A DNA stretch of 64,000 nt from Clostridia bacterium (lineage in GTDB: Bacteria > Bacillota > Clostridia > Oscillospirales > CAG-272), in contig JAFVUF010000012.1 in NCBI GenBank assembly GCA_017502875.1, forward strand, positions 1 through 64,000, read 5' to 3'. This document shows positions 57,941-64,000 of the stretch, piece after piece. The notes beneath the pieces were generated by a model, which was not told the DNA's origin, searched no databases, and worked only from the letters and a program-made list of their open reading frames with translations. The position numbers and the translations under genes were made by a program. Position 1 is the first letter of the stretch; each line of letters begins with the position of its first letter.

Positions 57941-59386
57941 TCAACCTCCAAAGCGCGCTTTCAGCGAATTCTTATCAAGCCCGTATTTTTCCAGAATGTC
58001 GTTTGCAAACGAGCGCGGAGGCAAGCGGCGCTTCTCTATCTTATAGGTACGTCTGTTGCGGTCATTTTCGTCAACCGTAACACCCAGAAACGGAATTTCC
58101 TTTTCGGAAACGTCGTGCTGATGGGTGATATACAGTCCGAGATTACCACTCTTATACAGCGTCCTCGCAAGTATATCGGTCTGCTCTATCGCCTTCTCCT
58201 CACCCGTGGTCGAAAAGGTTTCGTTAAGCAGAATAAGGGCGTTTCCGTCCTGTTTCTCCAGTATTAAGTCAACGCGGTTTTTTTCGTCAAGGAAGCGTCC
58301 GGTGCCCTCAAAGCGCTCGTCCTTGGGGAAATGCGTATAAACAGCGCTGAGTATCGACGCCTGCCCGCCCTCACAGAAAACAGGAGCGCCCGCAAGGAGC
58401 AAAAGCATAGCTCCTCCCACCGCGCGAATATACGTGGTCTTACCGCCGCCGTTTGCGCCCGTTAGGTAGAAAAACGGCTCCTTTTCGGTAAATTCCACGT
58501 CGTTTGGCACAATCACCGAGCCCTCTTTTTTAAGCAAGGTAACGTCGTATACGTTCCTTAACGAAATCCCCTTACGCTCCGTAATCTCAGGAAAGCAGTA
58601 CGGCAGTCCGTTATCGGCGGCTTTTTTTGTGAATGAAACGATACCGATAACGAATTCAAGCTCGGGAATATAGTCAATTATCTCACCCGTAACAAGCGTT
58701 CTGTATTTTGAAAGCAGCTCTGCGGCGGCGTTAAGCTCCTCGGGATATACCGTACCGAGCGCCTCGGCTACCCCCTTTTGAAGCGTGATGGACGAGCGCG
58801 GTCTTTCACCAAGCGAAATATCAAGCTCCGCGGCGCACGCCCGAAGCGCTTCCGTCATGCCCTCGCCGCGCGGAGCGCTGATAACGGCGCTTTCTCCGTC
58901 GGTTTTTAAGGTAAGCGCCGAGATGGCGGCAAGTCTTTTTTTAAGCTCCGACGCCTCGCTTACGGCGTTTTGAAAGCTCACCTTTTCCGATATCTCCGCA
59001 AAAGCTCCGCAAAAGCGTTCAAGCAGCGCCCCGTATCCGTTTAGCGCCCTGACACTCTCGCAAAGCTCGCTCAGCTTTAAGATAAGATGAACGAACACAA
59101 AGGAAGCGGTTTTTTCACTCACCGCCGCCGTCATCGCCCTGTAAAGCTCACGTGCCGCTAAAAGCTTGTCCAGAGCCTCTCGCAGTCTCGCCTCCGAGCT
59201 GTCATCGGAAAGCAGCGCCTTGAACATCTCACGTCTCGCCATAAGCGTCTCTCTTTCGGGAGCTAAAATGAGGTAATCGCTCACCTCCGGCGGAAATATC
59301 AGGTCAAGCTTTAAGTCCGTTATGACGTCCGCTTCGCACGAAACGGGCGTTTTTTCATTTACGAATATCAGTCTCGGAAATGCCAT
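57941..59386 (-). CDS. MutS-like ATPase, first of a tandem pair
   Basis: A 481-residue protein, also lacking MutS domain I. The middle has helical segments with LKLDLIFPPEVSDYL and ISLGERPRSSITLQ, resembling MutS lever and clamp regions. Walker A is LTGANGGGKTT (about residues 307-318), and the Walker B end is LILLNETFSTTGEE; the switch His is in LYITHQHD. Like its neighbour it has Asn-Glu instead of Asp-Glu. The NETF-x-TT motif is shared by both, which supports a joint origin by duplication. It is preceded by a methyltransferase gene with a gap of 25 bp. Confidence 0.82.
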   Translation of the reverse strand: MAFPRLIFVNEKTPVSCEADVITDLKLDLIFPPEVSDYLILAPERETLMARREMFKALLSDDSSEARLREALDKLLAARELYRAMTAAVSEKTASFVFVHLILKLSELCESVRALNGYGALLERFCGAFAEISEKVSFQNAVSEASELKKRLAAISALTLKTDGESAVISAPRGEGMTEALRACAAELDISLGERPRSSITLQKGVAEALGTVYPEELNAAAELLSKYRTLVTGEIIDYIPELEFVIGIVSFTKKAADNGLPYCFPEITERKGISLRNVYDVTLLKKEGSVIVPNDVEFTEKEPFFYLTGANGGGKTTYIRAVGGAMLLLLAGAPVFCEGGQASILSAVYTHFPKDERFEGTGRFLDEKNRVDLILEKQDGNALILLNETFSTTGEEKAIEQTDILARTLYKSGNLGLYITHQHDVSEKEIPFLGVTVDENDRNRRTYKIEKRRLPPRSFANDILEKYGLDKNSLKARFGG

Positions 59387-59411
59387 AATCTATCCTTTCA
59401 AGCATATTTCT

Positions 59412-60617
59412 TCATTTTTCGGAGCTAACTATCGGAAGCTCCTTGACGTCGGTAGGCAGCGGCAGAAGCTTGGCAAGCGTCGGGGTAGTTCCGAGAAGCT
59501 CACACGCCGCCTTGTATTGATCAACCGTCGCGCCCGCAGTCCGTCTTTTGCCCGTTTTGATCGCGCGGATTATAACGTTCTTCGGTGTCTCCTCAGGGTC
59601 GATAAGCTCGCAGACGGTAACCTTGTAGCCGTATATTTCAAGAAGTCTCGCTCGAAGCGCGTCGGTCATAGCCGAGGCTATCTTCTGCTTTAAAATCGAG
59701 TAGTCGGTAGCAAACGCAAGCTCCTCGCAATTCATCTCGCGGTTAAGCTCGTGCTGACAGCAGGGGGTGGACAGTATCACCCTCGCGCCGCTTTTGACCG
59801 CGCCCGCAAGCGCGTAATCGGTAGCCACGTCGCAAGCGTGGAGCGAAATAACAAGGTCGGGAGCCTTCGGCGGAGCAAAAGCGCTTACGTCTCCGCACTC
59901 AAAGGTCATCTTGTCCCAGCCGAGCCGAGCAGCAACCTCACGGCAATACTCAATAACGTCTTTTTTTAAGTCTATGCCGTACATCTCCACCTGTCTGCCC
60001 TTGTGAAAGGTAAAATATCGGTAAACGGCAAAGGTCAGATAGCTTTTCCCGCAGCAAAGGTCGCATATACAAAGCGGCCCGTCGGGAAGCGCGTCGCTTA
60101 TCGCCTCTATCTGCTCTATAAACTTGTTTATCTGGCGGTATTTCGCCTGCTTTTTGTCGTGAATTCTGCCGTTTTTGTCGGTGATACCAAGCTCAAAAAG
60201 AAAATCTCCGTCCGTCTCCGGCGTGATAGCGTAGCTTTTTTTCTTATCCTGAGACGAGGCAAGCTCCACCTTTTTCGCGCCGTCAAGCGAACCCGAAAAC
60301 CGTATTTTCCCCTTTTCAGAAACAATAAGCTCAAGAGCCCTCTCTCCCGCGATAATGTTTATCTGGCGGTAACACTCCGGAGCGCCGAAAACAAGCTCCG
60401 CGGCCTCGTCTGCCGAAAGCACCCTCTGAATAGCCTTTCCGTCTGACAGAAACCTCTCGCTCTTAACAGAAATCCTCCCGTTTTTTTCAAAGGGAATTAA
60501 AACGAGCTTGCCTTCACTCTTGATTTTCGGACGGGAAAGCACCGCTTTTTTGAGTGTCCTCAAATTCAGTGCCTCCGTAAATTCAGTTTTTAATCTCTCT
60601 TTTGCCCCGTTTAACAT
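59412..60617 (-). CDS. SAM-dependent methyltransferase, Methyltransf_32-like
   Basis: A 401-residue protein from ATG 60617 (GAGGTG upstream). The N-terminal half (about 1-170) carries no known motif. The C-terminal class I fold has the SAM motif CDLCCGKSYLTFAVYRYF (about residues 185-202), an acidic strand end in YGIDLKKDV, and DLVISLHACDVATDYAL. The HACD and STPCCQHEL text is that of the methyltransferase family that includes TRMT13- and METTL25-like proteins, which act on RNA. It leads the minus-strand run with the MutS-like pair. Target unknown. Confidence 0.83.
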   Translation of the reverse strand: MLNGAKERLKTEFTEALNLRTLKKAVLSRPKIKSEGKLVLIPFEKNGRISVKSERFLSDGKAIQRVLSADEAAELVFGAPECYRQINIIAGERALELIVSEKGKIRFSGSLDGAKKVELASSQDKKKSYAITPETDGDFLFELGITDKNGRIHDKKQAKYRQINKFIEQIEAISDALPDGPLCICDLCCGKSYLTFAVYRYFTFHKGRQVEMYGIDLKKDVIEYCREVAARLGWDKMTFECGDVSAFAPPKAPDLVISLHACDVATDYALAGAVKSGARVILSTPCCQHELNREMNCEELAFATDYSILKQKIASAMTDALRARLLEIYGYKVTVCELIDPEETPKNVIIRAIKTGKRRTAGATVDQYKAACELLGTTPTLAKLLPLPTDVKELPIVSSEK

Positions 60618-60749
60618 AAACACCTCACGGCAATAATATCTCACTTTATATTATATATTAATATCTTTAAAATGTCAAGTGGCAGTCGCAAACTCCGCGC
60701 GTTTTCAACGTTAACACGTCAAAAAATTTGAAAAACGACCTTTTCACTC

Positions 60750-60778
60750 TTGACAATGAATTGAATATATATTATAAT
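60750..60778 (+). promoter_or_regulatory. Perfect sigma-A promoter of the transketolase operon
   Basis: TTGACA, 17 bp, TATAAT: an exact match to the consensus in both hexamers and spacing, about 75 bp before the transketolase start. Strong constitutive expression is expected. Confidence 0.85.
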
Positions 60779-60854
60779 TATACTGTATTATTTTTGCCGT
60801 CGGTCTTAACTGCGCCTGATAGGTAAATTTAAGAAAACGAAAGGACTGCAAACT

Positions 60855-61694
60855 ATGGAAAGCAATCGCAAAACAGAACTGCAAAGAATCGCTACCAACG
60901 TACGCCTCGGCATAATCGAAGCGGTGTACAATGCGGCGTCAGGGCACCCGGGTGGGTCTCTCTCAATAGCGGACGTTCTCACCTATCTCTATTTCGAGGA
61001 AATGAACATTGATCCCAAAAATCCCAAAATGGAAAACAGGGACCGCTTCGTTCTCTCTAAGGGTCATACCTCGCCGGCACTCTACGCGACTCTTGCCAAC
61101 AGAGGCTTCTTCCCCGTCGAGGACCTCAAAACCTTCAGAAAATTAGGCTCTTATCTTCAGGGCCACCCCGATATGAAGGGTGTTCCGGGCGTGGACATGT
61201 CCGCTGGCTCGCTTGGGCTTGGAATCTCGTCCGCATGCGGAATGGCTCTTTCGGCTAAATATAACAAGAAAGACTACCGCGTTTACGCCGCCATCGGAGA
61301 CGGTGAAAGCGAGGAGGGACAGGTATGGGAGGCGGCTATGTTCGCCGCCCACTATAAGCTTGATAACCTCTGCGTAGTTCTCGACTATAACGGACTTCAG
61401 ATAGACGGCCCCGTTGCCGAGGTAATCGGCCCCGCCCCCTTTGATAGCAAATTCGAGGCATTCGGCTGGAACGTTATCAAGATAAACGCTCACGATTTCG
61501 ATGAAATTGAAGCGGCGTTCAAGGCGGCAAGAGAATGTAAGGGTAAGCCTACTCTCATTCTCGCTAACTCCGTAAAGGGTAAGGGCGTTTCTTACATGGA
61601 AAACAAGTGCGAGTGGCACGGCGCCGCACCCAAGACCGATCTCTACGAGGTTGCCGTTAATGACCTTAACGCCATTCTCGATTCGCTTAACTAA
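60855..61694 (+). CDS. Transketolase, N-terminal subunit
   Basis: A 279-residue polypeptide covering the thiamine diphosphate-binding half of transketolase. AASGHPGGSLSIADVLTYLY, KGHTSPALYA, SLGLGISSACGMAL and the GDGESEEGQVWEA motif that binds thiamine diphosphate and metal are seen. It acts together with the following gene product, as in split transketolases of archaea and many Clostridia, in the non-oxidative pentose phosphate pathway. AAAGGA precedes the ATG. Confidence 0.94.
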   Translation: MESNRKTELQRIATNVRLGIIEAVYNAASGHPGGSLSIADVLTYLYFEEMNIDPKNPKMENRDRFVLSKGHTSPALYATLANRGFFPVEDLKTFRKLGSYLQGHPDMKGVPGVDMSAGSLGLGISSACGMALSAKYNKKDYRVYAAIGDGESEEGQVWEAAMFAAHYKLDNLCVVLDYNGLQIDGPVAEVIGPAPFDSKFEAFGWNVIKINAHDFDEIEAAFKAARECKGKPTLILANSVKGKGVSYMENKCEWHGAAPKTDLYEVAVNDLNAILDSLN

Positions 61695-61712
61695 GAAAGG
61701 ACGGACGCAAAA

Positions 61713-62639
61713 ATGGCAGATACTATGGCAACAAGAGACGCCTACGGAAAGGCGCTCGTCGAGCTTGGTGAAAAATACGATTTCGTGGTTCTTGACGCTG
61801 ACCTTGCGGCTGCGACCAAGACCTGTAACTTCAAAAAGGCGTTTCCCGACCGCTTCTTCGATTGCGGTATAGCCGAGGGAAACATGATGAGCGTAGCGGC
61901 AGGAATAGCGGCTACGGGTCAGCTCGTTTTCGCGAGCAGCTTCGCTATGTTCGCGGCGGGCAGAGCCTTTGAGCAGGTAAGAAACTCAATAGGCTACCCC
62001 CACTTAAATGTTAAGATTGGCGCGACTCACGCAGGCATAACCGTCGGCGAGGACGGCGCGACACACCAGTGTAATGAGGATATCGCTCTTATGCGAACCA
62101 TACCGGGAATGACGGTTATCTGTCCGGCTGACGCCGTTTCCGCCCGCGCGGCAGTCGAGGCGGCGATTCTGCATAATGGACCGGTTTATATGCGTTTCGG
62201 ACGCGCGCCTGTGCCGATAATATACGGCGATAATTATAAGTTCGAGCTTGGTAAGGGAACGGTTCTTGCGGACGGTAAGGATGTTACCGTAGTCGCTACG
62301 GGAATTACCGTGTTTATGGCTCTGCAGGCAAGAGAAAAGCTCGTAGCAGAAGGCATTGACGCAGCGGTTATCGACATTTCCACTATCAAGCCTATCGACG
62401 AGGAGCTTCTCGTTAAGTACGCGAAGAAGACCGGAAAAATAGTTACCTGCGAGGAGCATAGCGTTATCGGAGGACTCGGCGGCGCGGTAAGCGAGGTGCT
62501 TTCAGAAAAGTGCCCTACCAAAATCAAGAGAGTCGGTATAAACGATACATACGGCTCGTCCGGTAAAGCCTTTGAGGTCGCCGCGCATTACGGCATCTCC
62601 GCCGAGCATATATACAACGCTGTAAAAGGCATAGTGTGA
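61713..62639 (+). CDS. Transketolase, C-terminal subunit
   Basis: A 308-residue polypeptide with the pyrimidine-binding and C-terminal domains. FDCGIAEGNMMSVAAGIAATG contains the catalytic Glu that activates the cofactor. ATHAGITVGEDGATHQCNEDIALMRTIPGMTVICPAD and the C-terminal VVATGITVFMALQAREKL follow. It starts 18 bp after the N-terminal subunit gene with GGACGG upstream. Confidence 0.95.
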   Translation: MADTMATRDAYGKALVELGEKYDFVVLDADLAAATKTCNFKKAFPDRFFDCGIAEGNMMSVAAGIAATGQLVFASSFAMFAAGRAFEQVRNSIGYPHLNVKIGATHAGITVGEDGATHQCNEDIALMRTIPGMTVICPADAVSARAAVEAAILHNGPVYMRFGRAPVPIIYGDNYKFELGKGTVLADGKDVTVVATGITVFMALQAREKLVAEGIDAAVIDISTIKPIDEELLVKYAKKTGKIVTCEEHSVIGGLGGAVSEVLSEKCPTKIKRVGINDTYGSSGKAFEVAAHYGISAEHIYNAVKGIV

Positions 62640-62765
62640 TTTGAGATACGCGCGTATTTTCTCTTTTACGAAACACAAATCCACATCGTAAAACCCCATA
62701 CATCATTAAAATTAACAATTTAATCGCAAGATTCCGTTGTTTTTGAGAAATCTACGAAAGCCTAT

Positions 62766-62804
62766 ATAACCGCTGCCCGTATAAAAATACGGGGAAGCGG
62801 TTAT
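62766..62804. repeat. Long hairpin before the MnmM-like gene
   Basis: Arms ATAACCGCT and AGCGGTTAT enclose CCCGTAT and ATACGGG with a 3- to 4-base loop and one bulge, giving about 16 paired bases. No T-run follows on either strand. It lies directly upstream of the methyltransferase frame. Confidence 0.55.
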
Positions 62805-62813
62805 ACAAAAGTT

Positions 62814-63410
62814 TTGCGGAGCTTTTTCAAAAGCGACCGTAATCCTTTTGAAAACATGGTAGATTTAATAGCACTTGAAAAAGAATTTCTTTCATCCCAT
62901 ATAAAAGAAGGCGGCGTCGCGGTTGACTTCACGATGGGCAACGGACACGACACCGCGTGGCTATCAAAGGCAGTCGGAGAAAACGGCAGAGTGTACGCCT
63001 TCGACGTACAGGAAAAGGCGCTCGAAAGCACCCGCGAGACGTTAAAAGCGGAAAACTGCCCTGACAACTGCTCGCTGATTTTAGACAGCCATTCAAACGT
63101 ACTTGACTACGTTAAAGAGAAAATTTGCGTAGGGGTTTTCAATCTCGGATATCTTCCGGGAAGCGGAAACAAGGCGCTCACCACACTTCGCCCGACCACA
63201 AAAAAGGCTGTCGAGGCGGCGATATCCCTGCTTGACAAGGACGCTATTATACTGATAGCCGTCTATCCCGGACACGAGGAGGGCAGGCTTGAAGGCGAAA
63301 TGCTTGACGAAATGCTGCAAGGCTATGACAGACGTAAGCTTTGTGTCTCCAAATTCAAGCTCGTCAATTCCCCCACGTCCCCCTTCTTCTTCGCTATCGA
63401 AAGCAAGTAG
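62814..63410 (+). CDS. mnmM: MnmM-like tRNA methyltransferase (YtqB family)
   Basis: A class I SAM-dependent methyltransferase of the YtqB/MnmM family, which methylates 5-aminomethyl-2-thiouridine in the tRNA wobble position in Firmicutes. Motifs: VDFTMGNGHDTAWLSKAV (SAM site), YAFDVQEKALESTRETL, FNLGYLPGSGNKALTT and AVYPGHEEG. The start is unclear: TTG 62814 extends the N-terminus by 14 residues, and ATG 62856 fits the length of Bacillus YtqB better, but neither has a strong ribosome binding site. Confidence 0.85.
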   Translation: MRSFFKSDRNPFENMVDLIALEKEFLSSHIKEGGVAVDFTMGNGHDTAWLSKAVGENGRVYAFDVQEKALESTRETLKAENCPDNCSLILDSHSNVLDYVKEKICVGVFNLGYLPGSGNKALTTLRPTTKKAVEAAISLLDKDAIILIAVYPGHEEGRLEGEMLDEMLQGYDRRKLCVSKFKLVNSPTSPFFFAIESK

Positions 63411-63509
63411 GCGTTTAGTCAAAAATCGAAGCGAGCTTTTCTTTCAAGAAAACGCTTGTTTTCACATACACTAATAATAAAAAACAAATCACATACAGGA
63501 GTAAACACT

Positions 63510-64000
63510 ATGGACAAGAAATTAAGAGTCGGCGTCATCGGCGCCACAGGAATGGTCGGTCAGCGTTTCCTTACGCTGCTTGACGGACACCCCTACTACG
63601 ACGTAACCTGCGTTGCGGCAAGCGCTCGCTCGGCGGGTAAGGCGTACGAGGAGGTCGTAGGCGAGAGATGGAAGCTTAAAGCTCCCATGCCCGAATACGT
63701 TAAGAAGATGATAATAGTTGACGCAAGCGAGGTCGAGAAGGTAGCTTCTCTGGTAGACTTCGTATTCTGCGCCGTCGATATGCCCAAGGACGCCATCAAG
63801 GCGCTTGAATATGAGTACGCCAAGGCGGAAACACCCGTTGTTTCCAACAACAGCGCTCACCGCTGGACACCCGACGTGCCTATGATGATTCCCGAGGTAA
63901 ACGCCGATCACGCCAAGGTCATTGAGGACCAGAAGAAGCGCCTCGGCACCAAGAGAGGCTTTATCGCCGTAAAGCCCAACTGCTCTATCCAGAGCTACGT
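63510..64000 (+). CDS. asd: Aspartate-semialdehyde dehydrogenase, 5' part
   Basis: The first 163 codons of a gene cut by the window end. The ATG has CAGGAG upstream. The N-terminus KLRVGVIGATGMVGQRF is the NADP-binding motif, and FCAVDMPKDAIKALE, PVVSNNSAHRW and the active-site AVKPNCSIQS (Cys about residue 158) follow. The form with NCSIQ is the archaeal/eukaryotic-type enzyme also seen in Clostridia. It makes aspartate semialdehyde for lysine, threonine and methionine synthesis. Confidence 0.93.
   Translation, partial: MDKKLRVGVIGATGMVGQRFLTLLDGHPYYDVTCVAASARSAGKAYEEVVGERWKLKAPMPEYVKKMIIVDASEVEKVASLVDFVFCAVDMPKDAIKALEYEYAKAETPVVSNNSAHRWTPDVPMMIPEVNADHAKVIEDQKKRLGTKRGFIAVKPNCSIQSY

Noticed and set aside
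1-64000. tRNA, rRNA, tmRNA or other standard RNA genes
   Set aside because: No cloverleaf, GGTTCGA-type T-loop or rRNA core sequence was recognised in the intergenic regions. A covariance search would be needed to exclude small RNAs.

Overview
The window is a single-chromosome stretch from an endospore-forming, Gram-positive Clostridia-type bacterium. The evidence is the sporulation genes spoIVA, ylmC/ymxH and spoVT, strong AGGAGG-type ribosome binding sites, LexA sites of the Gram-positive GAAC-N4-GTTC type, a Mini-III ribonuclease gene, a split transketolase and B-type dihydroorotate dehydrogenase with PyrK. The dispersed hairpin repeats resemble those I associate with gut Oscillospiraceae/Ruminococcaceae relatives; that placement is inference. 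No rRNA, tRNA or CRISPR array was found.

Layout. 1-2.5 kb: the 5' part of a secreted Cys-rich protein, then the spoIVA-ylmC sporulation operon (minus strand). 2.6-14.1 kb: a compact phage-type head and tail cassette on the minus strand. In order of transcription it holds a small Cys-rich gene, a putative small terminase subunit, large terminase, portal, a Prp-type cysteine protease, scaffold, an N4-gp56-type major capsid protein, connector proteins, tail proteins and an XhlA-like lysis accessory protein. All frames are open. No integrase, replication gene, tape measure or endolysin is present. Its promoter region carries two perfect LexA/SOS boxes, and a third near-box lies inside the operon. 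This SOS-linked capsid cassette wedged against spoIVA is the most interesting feature and could be a domesticated particle or gene-transfer-agent-like system, or the structural remnant of a prophage.

14.3-16.2 kb: a Crp/Fnr regulator, a small Xre repressor with two matching operators, and an SGNH hydrolase. 16.2-29.8 kb: de novo nucleotide synthesis, as purE-M-N-D-L and pyrC-K-D-F-E-B-I, both on the minus strand. Two copies of a 24-bp-periodic array of mini-hairpins sit between pyr genes. 29.9-35.6 kb: an 1870-residue surface lipoprotein with about 17 CxxC modules and a BspA-like leucine-rich end. 35.9-39 kb: a Fur-family regulator followed by a zinc-type ABC transporter. 39-42.6 kb: a diacylglycerol-kinase-like enzyme, a two-component system with matching repeats around its promoter, and plsY. 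This grouping suggests membrane lipid and envelope homeostasis.

42.7-49.9 kb is visibly AT-richer and looks accessory: a PsiE-like protein, an AraC regulator diverging from an uncharacterised glycyl radical enzyme, its activase and a variant RpiB/LacAB-type isomerase, then hairpin repeats and two zinc-ribbon membrane proteins. 50-64 kb returns to housekeeping genes: spoVT with a hairpin over its ribosome binding site, polA, a rhomboid-fold protein lacking the catalytic motif, gpmI, mrnC, a tandem pair of truncated MutS-like ATPases, a methyltransferase, the two halves of transketolase, an MnmM-like methyltransferase and the start of asd.
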